DNA of 64,000 nucleotides from Kribbella flavida DSM 17836 (GTDB lineage Bacteria; Actinomycetota; Actinomycetes; Propionibacteriales; Kribbellaceae), in assembly GCF_000024345.1 (NCBI RefSeq), contig NC_013729.1:3100001-3164000 (forward strand). Reading direction: 5' to 3'. Of the stretch, positions 23,516 to 32,917 are shown one piece after another; positions within the stretch are counted from its first letter, which is position 1; the number at the start of each line of letters is the position of its first letter. Below the pieces are notes generated by a model. It had not been told where the DNA came from and ran no database searches. It saw only the letters and a program-made list of their open reading frames with translations. The position numbers and the translations under genes are program-made.

Positions 23516-26500
23516 GTGGCAAAGGTCCGAGTCTACGAGCTCGCGAAAGAGCTCGGAGTTACCAGCAAGGTCGTCCTGACCAGGCTGAACGACATGGGAG
23601 AGTTCGTTCGATCGGCGTCGTCGACGATCGAGGCTCCTGTGGTCCGTCGGTTGGCGGAGGAGTTCGAGAAGAACCCGCCGAAGAAGCGCGCGGCCAAGAA
23701 GGCCGCCGCCAGCACGTCCGCAGCTCCGCAGGCGACCGCGCCGGTCACCCCGGCCGAGCCCGCCAACGGGCAGGCCCCGGCGGCTCCGGCCGACCGTCCG
23801 GCACCGGCCGCTCCGGCCGAGCGCCAGGCGCCGGCTGCCGAGTCCCCGGCCGAGCGCCCCACGCCGGCCCCGGCCGCGCCGAAGGCTCCCGAGGTTTCCG
23901 CCCCCGCGGCGCAGGCCCCGGCCGCTCCGGCCGCCGAGGCTCCGGCCCAGCAGAGCACCCCGGCCCGTCCCGCGGCAGGCGGTGCCACCCCGGCGCCGTC
24001 CGGCGCGGCCCGGCCTGGTCCGCGTCCGGGCCCCCGGCCCGGTCCGCGCACCGAGAGCGCCCCGGCTCCGACTCAGCGGGAGACTTCTGAGCCGGCCTTC
24101 GAGGCCCCGGCCGCGAAGGCTGCTCCGGCCCAGCCGGAGACCCCGGCTGCTCCGGCCGCTCCGGCGCAGGAGCGTCCGGCCGCTGAGGCTCCGGCCGCTC
24201 GCGCGCCGCGTCCCGCCGACGGTGCGGACTCCCGTCCGTCGCCGCGTCCGGGCACGCCGGGCGCCGGTCCGCGTCCGGGTTCGGCGCCCCGTCCGGGTGC
24301 GTCCGGCTCCGCGCCGCGTCCCGGTGGCGCGCCGCGTCCCGGCGCTCCGCGTCCGGGTGGCGGCCGTCCGGGTGGTGCCGGTGGTTCCGGTGGTCCCCGT
24401 CCGGGCGCTCCGCGGCCGGGCAACAACCCGTTCAGCTCGACCCAGGGCATGCAGCGCGGTGGCGCGCGTCCTGGTCCGGGTGGATCGTCTTCGCCGGCGG
24501 GTGCGAGCCCGGCCGGTATGCCGCCGCGGCCTCCGCAGGCCCGCAGCGGTGGCGGGAACGACCGTCCGCGTCCGGGCGGTGTGCCCGGTGCGCCGCGGCC
24601 GAACCCGGCGATGATGCCGAAGTCCTCGGCCGGTACGTTCACCGGCCGTCCGTCCGCGCCCGCCGGTGGCGGTGGCGGCGGTGGACGCGGCCGTCCCGGC
24701 GGCGGCGGCGGTCCGGGTGGACCGGGTGCCGGTCCGCGCGGTGGCGGCGGTGGCGGTGGCGGCGGCTTCCGTCCCGGTGGTGGCCCGAGCGGTCCCCCCG
24801 GTGGTGGCGGCGGTCGTCCGGGCCCGGGCAACCGGGGCCGGGGCGGGACACAGGGTGCCTTCGGGCGTCCGGGCGGTCCGGCCCGTCGTGGTCGCAAGTC
24901 CAAGCGCGCCAAGCGCCAGGAATTCGACAACATGCAGGCTCCGGCCGTCGGCGGCGTGCGCGTCCGGCACGGCAACGGCGAGGTCGTCAAGCTCGCCCGT
25001 GGTGCCTCGCTGACGGACTTCGCCGAGAAGGTCGGCGCGGATCCGGCGTCGCTGGTGCAGGTGCTGTTCCACCTCGGTGAGATGGTGACCGCGACCCAGT
25101 CGGTCAACGAGGAGACGCTGCAGCTGCTCGGCACCGAGCTGGAGTACGACGTACAGATCGTGTCCCCGGAGGACGAGGACCGCGAGCTGCTGCAGTCGTT
25201 CGACATCGACTTCGGCGCCGACGAGGGCGACGAGGACGACCTGGTCAAGCGGCCGCCGGTGGTGACCGTGATGGGTCACGTCGACCACGGTAAGACCAAG
25301 CTGCTGGACGCGGTCCGGCAGGCGAACGTGGTGGCCAAGGAAGCCGGTGGCATCACCCAGCACATCGGTGCCTACCAGGTGACCACCGAGGTCGACGGCC
25401 AGCAGCGGGCGATCACCTTCGTCGACACCCCCGGTCACGAGGCGTTCACCGCCATGCGTGCCCGTGGTGCGCAGGCCACCGACATCGTCATCCTGGTGGT
25501 CGCGGCCGACGACGGCGTGATGCCGCAGACGATCGAGGCGCTGAACCACGCCCGGGCGGCGAACGTGCCGATCGTGGTCGCGGTGAACAAGATCGACGTG
25601 CCGAACGCGGACCCGACCAAGGTGCGCGGTCAGCTGACCGAGTACGGCCTGGTGCCCGAGGAGTACGGCGGCGACACGATGTTCGTCGACGTGTCGGCGA
25701 AGTCCCGGATCAACATCGAGGGTCTGCTGGAGAGCGTCGTGCTCACCGCGGACGCCGCGCTGGATCTGCGGGCCAACCCGAACATGCCGGCCCAGGGCAT
25801 CGCGATCGAGGCCAACCTGGACAAGGGCCGTGGTCCGGTGGCGACCGTGCTGGTGCAGCGCGGAACGCTGCGGGTCGGCGACTCGATGGTGGCCGGACCG
25901 GCGTACGGCCGGGTCCGGGCCATGCTCGACGAGCACGGCGACGCGGTCGAGGAAGCCACCCCGTCGCGTCCGGTCCTGGTCCTCGGTCTGACCGCGGTCC
26001 CCGGAGCGGGCGACAAGTTCCTGGTGGTCGACGACGACCGGATGGCCCGGCAGATCGCCGAGAAGCGCGAAGCCCGCGCTCGGGCGGCGGCCAACGCCAA
26101 GCGGCGCGCCCGTCGTACCCTCGAGGACTTCATGGCCTCGATGGAGAAGGGCGAGACGCAGGAACTGCTGCTCATCCTGAAGGGCGACGTGTCCGGTTCG
26201 GTCGAGGCGCTGGAAGACGCGCTGGTCCGGATCGAGGTCGGCGACGAGGTCAACCTGCGGGTGATCGACCGCGGTGTCGGCGCGATCAACGAGAACGACG
26301 TCAACCTGGCCATCGCGTCGAACGCCGTCATCATCGGCTTCAACGTGCGGCCGGCGGGCAAGGCCGGAGACGTGGCCGAGCGCGAGGGCGTCGATGTCCG
26401 GTACTACTCGGTCATCTACTCGGCGATCGACGACATCGAGGCGGCCCTGAAGGGCATGCTCAAGCCGATCTACGAGGAGGTCGTGCTCGGCCAGGCGGAG

Positions 26501-26773
26501 ATCCGCGAGATCTTCCGCTCCTCGAAGGTCGGAAACATCGCCGGTTGCTGGGTCACCAGTGGTCTGCTCCGCCGCAACGCGAAGGTCCGGTTGATCCGGG
26601 ACGGCGCGGTGGTGGTCGACAACACCGACCTGTCGTCGCTCAAGCGGTTCAAGGACGACGCGTCCGAGGTCCGTGAGGGCTTCGAGTGCGGTCTGACCAT
26701 CCAGGGCTACAACGACATCAAGATCGGCGATGTCGTCGAGGCGTTCGAGCTGCGCGAGAAGCCGCGCAGCTGA
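23516..26773 (+). CDS. infB: Translation initiation factor IF-2
   Basis: 1085 residues from a GTG. Order: N-terminal IF2_N domain ([33 protein letters not shown]), then a low-complexity linker of about 430 residues, first Ala/Pro/Glu-rich and then Pro/Arg/Gly-rich with runs such as GGGGGG. A second IF2_N region follows, then the GTPase domain with [12 protein letters not shown] near residue 586, [16 protein letters not shown] and NKIDVPNAD, and the C-terminal domains binding fMet-tRNA. The long disordered linker is typical of actinobacterial IF-2. Followed by a strong hairpin before rbfA. Confidence 0.98.
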   Translation: MAKVRVYELAKELGVTSKVVLTRLNDMGEFVRSASSTIEAPVVRRLAEEFEKNPPKKRAAKKAAASTSAAPQATAPVTPAEPANGQAPAAPADRPAPAAPAERQAPAAESPAERPTPAPAAPKAPEVSAPAAQAPAAPAAEAPAQQSTPARPAAGGATPAPSGAARPGPRPGPRPGPRTESAPAPTQRETSEPAFEAPAAKAAPAQPETPAAPAAPAQERPAAEAPAARAPRPADGADSRPSPRPGTPGAGPRPGSAPRPGASGSAPRPGGAPRPGAPRPGGGRPGGAGGSGGPRPGAPRPGNNPFSSTQGMQRGGARPGPGGSSSPAGASPAGMPPRPPQARSGGGNDRPRPGGVPGAPRPNPAMMPKSSAGTFTGRPSAPAGGGGGGGRGRPGGGGGPGGPGAGPRGGGGGGGGGFRPGGGPSGPPGGGGGRPGPGNRGRGGTQGAFGRPGGPARRGRKSKRAKRQEFDNMQAPAVGGVRVRHGNGEVVKLARGASLTDFAEKVGADPASLVQVLFHLGEMVTATQSVNEETLQLLGTELEYDVQIVSPEDEDRELLQSFDIDFGADEGDEDDLVKRPPVVTVMGHVDHGKTKLLDAVRQANVVAKEAGGITQHIGAYQVTTEVDGQQRAITFVDTPGHEAFTAMRARGAQATDIVILVVAADDGVMPQTIEALNHARAANVPIVVAVNKIDVPNADPTKVRGQLTEYGLVPEEYGGDTMFVDVSAKSRINIEGLLESVVLTADAALDLRANPNMPAQGIAIEANLDKGRGPVATVLVQRGTLRVGDSMVAGPAYGRVRAMLDEHGDAVEEATPSRPVLVLGLTAVPGAGDKFLVVDDDRMARQIAEKREARARAAANAKRRARRTLEDFMASMEKGETQELLLILKGDVSGSVEALEDALVRIEVGDEVNLRVIDRGVGAINENDVNLAIASNAVIIGFNVRPAGKAGDVAEREGVDVRYYSVIYSAIDDIEAALKGMLKPIYEEVVLGQAEIREIFRSSKVGNIAGCWVTSGLLRRNAKVRLIRDGAVVVDNTDLSSLKRFKDDASEVREGFECGLTIQGYNDIKIGDVVEAFELREKPRS

Positions 26774-26784
26774 CCACCGGTCGT

Positions 26785-26812
26785 GCGCCGGGATCCCACG
26801 GGGTCCCGGCGC
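26785..26812 (+). terminator. Hairpin between infB and rbfA
   Basis: A 12-bp stem with one G-U pair (26785-26796 with 26801-26812) and a 4-nt loop, 11 nt after the infB stop. It may end or attenuate the nusA-infB transcript. Confidence 0.6.
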
Positions 26813-26892
26813 CGGCTCGCGGAGTAACGTCGCAGTGGCGGTGTCACAGCCGTCGCGCCGGACGTTCCGCAGGAATGAGGGAGTGAGCCCTG

Positions 26893-27324
26893 ATGGGTGA
26901 AGCAAGGGCGAAGCAGCTGGCCGACCGGATCCAGGTCCTGGTCGCGGAACTGCTGGAACGCCGGGTCAAGGACCCGCGGCTCGGCTTCGTCACCGTGACC
27001 GACGCGCGGCTGACCGGAGACCTGCGCGAGGCGAGTGTGTTCTACACGGTGTACGGCGGCGAGCAGGAGCGGGCGTCCACGGCCGCCGCGCTGGAGTCGG
27101 CCCGCGGACTGATCCGCAGCGAGGTCGGCAAGGCGCTCGGGCTGCGGCACACGCCGAGCCTGGCGTTCTTCCTGGACGCCGTCCCGGAGAACGCCGGCCA
27201 GATCGAGGAGCTGCTGGCCAAGGCCCGCGAGGCCGACGCCGAGGTGGCCAAGGCCGCGGCCCGCGCCAAGCCGGCCGGCGACCCCGACCCGTACAAGCGC
27301 CGCGAGGACGATGACGACGAGTGA
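26893..27324 (+). CDS. rbfA: Ribosome-binding factor A
   Basis: 143 residues, a single KH-like domain protein that binds the 30S subunit during 16S rRNA maturation. Typical motifs: ARAKQLADRIQVLVAELLERRVKDPRLGFVTVTDARLTGDLREASVFYTVYG, then the helix-rich end with LRHTPSLAFFLDAVPE. The C-terminal tail is charged and disordered. It overlaps truB by 14 nt. Confidence 0.96.
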   Translation: MGEARAKQLADRIQVLVAELLERRVKDPRLGFVTVTDARLTGDLREASVFYTVYGGEQERASTAAALESARGLIRSEVGKALGLRHTPSLAFFLDAVPENAGQIEELLAKAREADAEVAKAAARAKPAGDPDPYKRREDDDDE

Positions 27325-28210
27325 GCCGAACGTTGCCGACGGCATCGTCGTCGTCGACAAGCCGGCCGGGCTGACCTCGCACACCGTGGTCGCCCGGATC
27401 CGGCGGCTCGCCGGCACCCGCAAGGTCGGGCACGCCGGCACGCTGGACCCGATGGCCACCGGCATCCTGGTGGTCGGGCTGAACCGGGCCACCCGGCTGC
27501 TCGGCCACCTCCAGCTGGCCGACAAGTCGTACGACGCGACCGTGCTGCTCGGCGCGACCACGACCACCGACGACGCCGAGGGCGAGATCCAAACGACCGC
27601 CTCCCCGGCGGCGCTGGGTGAGGTCACCGCGGAGGCGATCGAGAAGGCCGTCGCCGGGTTCCGTGGGCGGATCTCGCAGGTGCCGTCGAAGGTCTCCGCG
27701 ATCAAGGTCGACGGGCGGCGCGCGTACGAGCGGGTCCGCGCGGGCGAGGAGGTCGCGCTGAAGGCCCGCGAGGTGACCGTCAGCCGGTACGACGTACTGG
27801 ACGTGCGCAGTGCGGCGCAGGCGATCGAGGTGGACATCTCGGTCGACTGCTCCAGCGGGACCTACATCCGGGCGCTGGCGCGGGATCTCGGCGTCGAGCT
27901 CGGTGTCGGGGGTCACCTGACGATGCTGCGGCGGACCCGGGTGGGGAGCTTCGACCTCTCGGCGGCGTACACGCTGGAGGAGCTCGGCGAGGACTTCCGC
28001 TGGCTACCGATCGCCGACGTCGCGGGGGAGACGTTTCCGCGGTACGACGCGGACGCCGAGCAGGCAACGGCGATCAGGACCGGGCGGCCGTTGGCGGGGT
28101 TGAAGCTGGGCGCGGGGCCGACGGCGATGTTCGGGCCGGACGGGACGTTCCTGGCGCTGTACGAAGCCCACGGTCCACTCGCCAAGCCGACTGCGGTGTT
28201 TGTGGGGTAG
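27311..28210 (+). CDS. truB: tRNA pseudouridine(55) synthase
   Basis: 299 residues. Catalyses U-to-pseudouridine at position 55 of tRNA. Motif II, GHAGTLDPMATG, carries the catalytic Asp46; also SKVSAIKVDGRRAYERVRAGEEV and SGTYIRALARDLG. It is the last gene of the translation block. ATG at 27311 lies within the rbfA end. Confidence 0.96.
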   Translation: MTTSEPNVADGIVVVDKPAGLTSHTVVARIRRLAGTRKVGHAGTLDPMATGILVVGLNRATRLLGHLQLADKSYDATVLLGATTTTDDAEGEIQTTASPAALGEVTAEAIEKAVAGFRGRISQVPSKVSAIKVDGRRAYERVRAGEEVALKAREVTVSRYDVLDVRSAAQAIEVDISVDCSSGTYIRALARDLGVELGVGGHLTMLRRTRVGSFDLSAAYTLEELGEDFRWLPIADVAGETFPRYDADAEQATAIRTGRPLAGLKLGAGPTAMFGPDGTFLALYEAHGPLAKPTAVFVG

Positions 28211-28321
28211 TCGGTTCGGGGAGTACTTCGCCCCCAGGCGGGCCCTTCTCCGTGGCAGGTCGGCACCGGAGGCGCCAATAAACCGTTCGCGCGGGTGCCG
28301 TTCGGGTGATGAGGTGGCTCG

Positions 28322-29266
28322 GTGACCAACGACGGCGAGCCGGTGGCTGTGCGGCCGTTGACGTTGGCTTGGGTGCGGCGGCAGTTGGAGGGCGGCGAGC
28401 GGATCGTTCGGGTTGAGGCGCTGCACGGCGGTATCACCGCTGAGATGCGGAAACTGACCATCGGCACGCGGGACGGTGGCAGCCGTCAGCTGGTGCTGCG
28501 GAGCTTTGTCGAGGTGGAGCAGGCCGAGGAGTGGCTGAGCAGGGAGGCCGACGCCCTGGATCTGCTCGCGGGAACCGGCGTACCGGCTCCTGGTCTGGTC
28601 GCGGTCGACCCGACCGGCGCGCAGTGCGAGTATCCGTCGCTCCTCATGACGCATCTGCCGGGCCGACCGGTGCTCGGTGATGAGGGATTGCAGACCCGCG
28701 TCCCTGCGTTGGCCCGTCAGCTCGTCGCGATCCATGCAGTGCGTCCCGCTGAGCGGCCCCGCGAATATGTGGCGTTGACGACCGCCGACACCGTGGTGAT
28801 CCCCGAGGGCGCCGACCGGGCGGTGTGGATGGCGGCGATCGACGTGATCCGCAAGCCCGCGCCGCCGTACGAAGGGCGATTCCTGCACCGGGACTTCCAG
28901 CCGGGCAACGTGTTGCTGGACGTGCGGCCGGTAGGTGCCCGGATCACCGGCGTCGTCGATTGGGCCGCCGCCTCGTGGGGGCCGGCGGATCTTGATGTGG
29001 CGCACTGCTCGGTCGGGCTCGCGCTTCTGCACGGCCCGGCCTGGGGGCTGCGGTTCGCTGCGGCGTACGAGGATGCCGGCGGGGTCCTGGCGGCGTCTGC
29101 GAGCGAGCGGCTGTACTGGCAGGTCCGGGACGGGATGGCGGCCTCGGAAGAAGTGGATCTGATCTCGCAGCCCTGGAGAGAGGCCGGAAGGACGGAGCTG
29201 ACGACGCGCGTCGTGGCGGAACGGTTGGATGCCTATGTCACCGCCCTGATGGGCCGTTCTGCCTGA
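28322..29266 (+). CDS. Aminoglycoside-phosphotransferase-like (APH/choline kinase fold) protein
   Basis: 314 residues from a GTG. APH-family kinase fold: catalytic loop FLHRDFQPGNVLLD with Asp191 and Asn196, and the metal-binding GVVDWAAASWGPADLDVAH (DFG equivalent). An N-lobe LVLRSF strand may hold the nucleotide-contacting residue. Such proteins phosphorylate small molecules (aminoglycosides, macrolides, sugars, choline) and many have unknown substrates. Nothing around it fixes the substrate. Its 3' end overlaps the convergent PEP-utilising gene by 29 bp. Confidence 0.8.
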   Translation: MTNDGEPVAVRPLTLAWVRRQLEGGERIVRVEALHGGITAEMRKLTIGTRDGGSRQLVLRSFVEVEQAEEWLSREADALDLLAGTGVPAPGLVAVDPTGAQCEYPSLLMTHLPGRPVLGDEGLQTRVPALARQLVAIHAVRPAERPREYVALTTADTVVIPEGADRAVWMAAIDVIRKPAPPYEGRFLHRDFQPGNVLLDVRPVGARITGVVDWAAASWGPADLDVAHCSVGLALLHGPAWGLRFAAAYEDAGGVLAASASERLYWQVRDGMAASEEVDLISQPWREAGRTELTTRVVAERLDAYVTALMGRSA

Positions 29267-30464
29267 CGGTCCCGGTGGTGCCGTCGATGGTGAGGTGCCG
29301 ACCGTCCTGCACGGCGGTCATCAGGTTCGGGACGCCCAGGACCGCGGGGATCTGGCGTTCGCGGGCGACGATGGCGGCGTGGGAGAGGCGGCCGCCTTGT
29401 TCGGTGGCTACTCCGGCAATGACGGTGAACAGAGGGGTCCAGGCCGGGTCGGTGTAGCGGCAGACGAGGACGTCGCCGGGACGGACGCGGTGGAAGTCCT
29501 GTGGGCCGTGGACGAGGCGGGCGGTGCCGGTCGCCTGGCCTCGGCTTCCGGGCGTTCCCTGCAGTTCCTCGGGATGTGAGGCAGTGACGCCGGGGATGGC
29601 CGCTGGAAGCTCGGCGGTGACCGGACGTGCTTGCAGAAGCCAGATCTCGCCGCCTGTGACGGCGAACTCGATGTCCTGGGCACCGCCGAACAGACCGGCG
29701 ACCTCGTGCCCCAGTTGCTGCAGCTTCCGGAGTTGAGGATCGGTGAGGCACGGGTGCCGCCGAAGGTCGCGCGGGACCGGCGTACTGACTGTTCCGGCCG
29801 GCCCGCGGTCGATGCGGGTCTGCTTGTCGCCGAGACGGGAGGTGATCGTGCCGTCGGCGGCGACCGTGTAGGCGTCCGGGGTCACCAGGCCTTGCACCAC
29901 GCTCTCGCCGAGCCCCCAGGAAGCCTCGACCGTTGCCTCACGCCCGTTCGTGAACAGCACGCCGGCGACCTCGGCGTCGAGATGCCGCTGGACGACGACG
30001 GCGATCTCCGGCCGATCCAGCGAGCCCTCCGTACGCTGGTACGCGACGGCGCGCGGGGACCAGGCTGAGGCCCAGGTCGCGCGGACCCTGGCGGCGACGG
30101 CCGCTGGACCGACGACGGCCAGGAAGCTGTCGTACTGACCGGCGGCGGATGCGGTGGAGGAGTCCTCGTCGGCGGCCGAGGAGCGTACGGCGACCGGGCC
30201 CTCGCCCAGTTCGGACAACGCGGTGGTCAGTGCGGAGATCAGGGCCTGGGGCAACGGCCGGGCTTCGAGCTCTTGACGTACCGCGGTCGGGCCGTGCTCG
30301 GCGAGCAGCGTCGGCAGGGCGAGGTCGTCGGCGACGGCGCGGTACGCCGCGGTGGGGATCACGAAGCCGTCCGGGACGGGAAGACCGGCCCGGAGCAGGG
30401 TTCCCAGGCCGGCCGCTTTGGCTCCGGAGCTCGCGATGGTGGAGTCCGTGAGGCTGATGATCAC
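29238..30464 (-). CDS. Two-domain PEP-utilising/pyruvate-phosphate-dikinase-like enzyme
   Basis: 408 residues from the GTG at 30464, which has GAAGG 8 nt upstream; the frame continues to 30608 but would read through the operator. Residues 1-330 are a PPDK-type ATP-binding domain: SGAKAAGLGTLLRAGLPVPDGFVIP, VAVRSSAADEDS, VVVQRHLDAEVAGVLFTN and DIEFAVTGGEIWLLQARPVT. Residues 340-408 are the swivelling phosphohistidine domain with the catalytic His in GGRLSHAAIVARE. The central or C-terminal substrate domain found in PEP synthase and rifampicin phosphotransferase is absent. The acceptor is unknown. The promoter carries the operator shared with the regulator at 32918. Confidence 0.8.
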   Translation of the reverse strand: MIISLTDSTIASSGAKAAGLGTLLRAGLPVPDGFVIPTAAYRAVADDLALPTLLAEHGPTAVRQELEARPLPQALISALTTALSELGEGPVAVRSSAADEDSSTASAAGQYDSFLAVVGPAAVAARVRATWASAWSPRAVAYQRTEGSLDRPEIAVVVQRHLDAEVAGVLFTNGREATVEASWGLGESVVQGLVTPDAYTVAADGTITSRLGDKQTRIDRGPAGTVSTPVPRDLRRHPCLTDPQLRKLQQLGHEVAGLFGGAQDIEFAVTGGEIWLLQARPVTAELPAAIPGVTASHPEELQGTPGSRGQATGTARLVHGPQDFHRVRPGDVLVCRYTDPAWTPLFTVIAGVATEQGGRLSHAAIVARERQIPAVLGVPNLMTAVQDGRHLTIDGTTGTVRQNGPSGR

Positions 30465-30473
30465 CGGAAGGCC

Positions 30474-30506
30474 CTTCAACAGGATGTTGACAACAGTCTG
30501 TTGATG
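30474..30506 (-). promoter_or_regulatory. Operator: two CAACA-N3-TGTTG palindromes
   Basis: CAACAGGATGTTG (30477-30489) and CAACAGTCTGTTG (30491-30503) are two perfect 13-bp palindromes 14 bp apart, together part of a 33-bp near-palindrome. It lies 10 bp upstream of the PEP-enzyme start and covers its ribosome-binding site. A matching element is at 32870-32902. Confidence 0.65.
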
Positions 30507-30535
30507 ATCGGTGGTTCGCTCGCCGGACGCAAGCC

Positions 30536-31303
30536 CTAGGCGATCAGGTCGGCGAACGCGACCAGGTTCGCTTCGTACTCCCTCGACGCGGGGTCGTAGC
30601 CACCGCACGTGATCAGCCGCAAGCCGGCGTGCCTGATGTCGCCGTACACCGCGGCGCTCGGGAACCTGGACTTCGCGTACTGCTGGACCCGGTTGACCCG
30701 GAAGACCGCCGTCGAGCGGTCCTGCCGGGTCACCGTGACCGTGTCGCCGGGCTTCAGGCGGGCCAGGCGGGCGAAGACGCCGGCCCGGCCGGACCAGCGG
30801 ACGTGGCCGGCGATGACCGCCGGACCGCGTTCGCCCGGGGTCGGGGCGCCGGTGAACCAGCCGGCCGGGAAGGCGTTCGGCGGGACCTGCAGGGAGCCGT
30901 CCGCGGTGAGACCGAGCCGCATCAGGTGGGAGTCCATCCCGATCGATGGAATCGTGACCCGCATCGGGGTGGACCTCCGCAGCGGCGCCGCCTGCTTGCG
31001 GGTCCGGCCGGGAGTTGATGGCCGGGACGGTTCGGCGGACGGCGTCGGGCGGAGTTCGGGACTCGGCGTGCCGGCGGTGGGGCGTTGCGGCGTCCGGATG
31101 GGGGGCTTCGCCGCCTTGGTGGTGGGCTGGCCGGTCGCGCGCGTGGGTAGGGGCATGAGCACGGTGGTGGGCGCAGCGGCCCCGCTCGTCGTGGCACCGG
31201 GCGCGACGGGGCCGGGCTGAGTCGGCCCCGTGCCCGACTCAGTGGCACACCCGGTCACCGTCAGCGCGGACGCCAGGAGCAGAACCGCTGCGCCGGTCCT
31301 CAT
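30536..31303 (-). CDS. Class F sortase
   Basis: 255 residues. A lipoprotein-like signal (VLLLASALTVTGC, Cys19) is followed by a Pro/Thr-rich linker and a sortase domain from about residue 113. The catalytic triad is visible: His167 in AGHVRW, Cys233 in RLITCGGYD and Arg241 in DPASREYEANLVAF. Class F sortases are actinobacterial surface transpeptidases. The ATG at 31303 overlaps the stop of the DUF3494 surface-protein gene, so that protein is the likely substrate. Confidence 0.88.
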   Translation of the reverse strand: MRTGAAVLLLASALTVTGCATESGTGPTQPGPVAPGATTSGAAAPTTVLMPLPTRATGQPTTKAAKPPIRTPQRPTAGTPSPELRPTPSAEPSRPSTPGRTRKQAAPLRRSTPMRVTIPSIGMDSHLMRLGLTADGSLQVPPNAFPAGWFTGAPTPGERGPAVIAGHVRWSGRAGVFARLARLKPGDTVTVTRQDRSTAVFRVNRVQQYAKSRFPSAAVYGDIRHAGLRLITCGGYDPASREYEANLVAFADLIA

Positions 31304-32484
31304 CGGGCGTCGTCTCCGATCCAGCCGAACCAGGTGGCTGTCGGGGGTTCGATGAGGCAGATCGCCAGGCCGGCGGCGTCACCTGTTCCCACCGGGCCCT
31401 CGGGGGTCTGCGGTACCTGTGGCGGCCGGGGGGAGGACGGTGGGATCGGCGGCGAGGTCGGTGTGGTGGGCGGCGGTGACGTCGGCGGGATCGTGGGAGG
31501 CGACGTGGGCGGAGATGTGGGCGGGGACGTCGGCGGAGATGTGGGCGGTGAGGTCGGAGGTGTGGTGGGCGGCGAAGTCGGCGAGGAAGTCGGGGGTGTG
31601 GTGGGCGGGGAAGTCGGCGGCGAGGTCGGGGGTGAGGTGGGCGGGGAAGTTGGCGGCGAGGTCGGCGGGGAGGTGGGCGGGGAAGTGGGCGGGGAAGTCG
31701 GCGGGGACGTGGGAGGTGAGGTCGGCGGGGACGTGGGCGGGACGGAGTCGCAGGACGGTTTGGTGAGGGTGTTGGTGTCCAGCGTCACGGACCCGTTGCG
31801 CGCCAGCATCCGGCCGACGGCGGTGGCGCCGGTGTTCATCGTGATGGACGTCAGCGCCAGCACGGTCCCGCGGAACTGGGTCGCCGTACCGATCGTCGCC
31901 GAGCTGCCCACCTGCCAGAACACGTTGCAGGACCGGGCGCCGTTGGTCAGCACGACGCTGCTGCTGGTCGCCGTGGTGAGGCTGGATCCCACCTGGAACA
32001 CGAAGACCGCTCCCGCGTCGCCCTCCGCGTCCAGCGTCAGCGCGCCGGTCAGCCCCATCGTGGAGGCCGAGTTGTAGACGCCCTGCTTCAGGGTCTTGCC
32101 GCCCAGGTCGTCGGTGATCGGCGTCGGCGGCGACTCCCCGGCGGCGACGTTGTACGCCGTGACCAGGTCGTCCTTCGCTCCCTGGGTGACGTTGTCGCCG
32201 GCGTGGTTGGTGCCGGTGATCGTCATCGTTGCGGTGCCGGTGATCGAGGGGTTCGGGAAGCTGCCGATGTCCCCGGTCAGCACCGTCGGACCCGTGTTGG
32301 TGATGCCCGCCCCGGCCAGCACGACGAAGCTCTCGGCGGTGCCCAACGGGACCGGTACGGCCGCCGCTCGCGCCGCGTTGCCGGTGACCAGCAGGCCGCC
32401 CGCGGAGACGACGACCGCTGCCGCGACCGCCAGTGCACTCAGTCGCAACCGGCCCGCGGCCGGCGCGTACGTGGATAGTTTCAT
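31300..32484 (-). CDS. DUF3494 (ice-binding-protein-like) surface protein with PPTS stalk
   Basis: 394 residues. A signal peptide (LSALAVAAAVVVSAGGLLVTGNAARA) precedes a DUF3494 beta-helix domain at about 48-245 (LGTAESFVVLAGAGITNTGPTVLTGDIGS ... FQVGSSLTT ... FRGTVLALTSITMNTGATAVGRMLARNGSVTLDTNT). A stalk of PPTS repeats (249-340) and a tail VPQTPEGPVGTGDA follow. The tail resembles the TP-G-V-TGD type signal seen on class F sortase substrates, but it lacks the usual hydrophobic-plus-basic end. DUF3494 proteins include ice-binding adhesins, and many relatives in soil actinobacteria have unknown roles. Confidence 0.82.
   Translation of the reverse strand: MKLSTYAPAAGRLRLSALAVAAAVVVSAGGLLVTGNAARAAAVPVPLGTAESFVVLAGAGITNTGPTVLTGDIGSFPNPSITGTATMTITGTNHAGDNVTQGAKDDLVTAYNVAAGESPPTPITDDLGGKTLKQGVYNSASTMGLTGALTLDAEGDAGAVFVFQVGSSLTTATSSSVVLTNGARSCNVFWQVGSSATIGTATQFRGTVLALTSITMNTGATAVGRMLARNGSVTLDTNTLTKPSCDSVPPTSPPTSPPTSPPTSPPTSPPTSPPTSPPTSPPTSPPTSPPTSPPTTPPTSSPTSPPTTPPTSPPTSPPTSPPTSPPTSPPTIPPTSPPPTTPTSPPIPPSSPRPPQVPQTPEGPVGTGDAAGLAICLIEPPTATWFGWIGDDAR
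31465..31740 (-). repeat. 12-nt tandem repeats encoding PPTS
   Basis: About 23 consecutive four-residue units (PPTS, with some PPTT or PPTI variants) encode a rigid extended stalk between the surface domain and the C-terminal tail. Such arrays may vary in copy number between strains. Confidence 0.9.
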
Positions 32485-32917
32485 GATCGGTTTTCCACCC
32501 TCAGTCCATCGAAAGCCGCCGCCTGCCCCCAGGAATCGGCGCGGCTTGTTACCCGAGCAGTTCGTCGCACAGGGCGATCGGCGGCCGTGAGAACGACATC
32601 GAGTGGTTCCGGGCGGGTCCAGGCCCGGCGACAGGACATCGGGAGACCACCAGGAGCGGCAGGACGCTTGGGTTCTGCCCTCTTGCTGGTGTGTGTGTGC
32701 ACCCCGGTGATCGACGGCGGTCCAGAGAGGCCGTCTCGACCGATCACGATTCGTAACTGAAAAATGACGTTAGGTGAAGGAGTTCTTGCTGTCAACAGCT
32801 CATGGGTGCGCGCGGCAACCAAGAGGAAGTGGTTGCCTCGTTCAACTAATGCTCGCCCCTCCTGGAGGACATCAACAGAATGTTGACAACGATCTGTTGA
32901 TGCGGAAGGGTGGCGGC
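32485..32917. promoter_or_regulatory. Divergent intergenic region between surface protein and regulator
   Basis: 433 bp without a convincing gene, probably holding the minus-strand promoter of the DUF3494-sortase pair and the plus-strand promoter of the regulator. CAACC at 32817-32821 and GGTTG at 32831-32835 form a small inverted repeat. The distinct feature is the operator at 32870-32902. Confidence 0.4.
32870..32902 (+). promoter_or_regulatory. Operator matching that at 30474-30506
   Basis: Outer arms CATCAACAGA (32870-32879) and TCTGTTGATG (32893-32902) are perfect inverted repeats around an inner palindrome GTTGACAAC centred at 32886. It contains CAACAGAATGTTG and CAACGATCTGTTG, the same architecture and 33-bp length as at the PEP-enzyme promoter. 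It ends 15 bp upstream of the regulator start, suggesting autoregulation. Confidence 0.65.

Noticed and set aside
23198..26905. A 1235-codon open frame on the minus strand across infB
   Set aside because: It is the antisense of infB; its residues are low-complexity His/Arg/Thr-rich runs produced by the GC-rich repetitive linker, with no start signal or domain.
31465..31740. Regular short repeats considered as a CRISPR or minisatellite array
   Set aside because: The 12-nt units have no spacers and translate in frame into a PPTS stalk within the DUF3494 protein.
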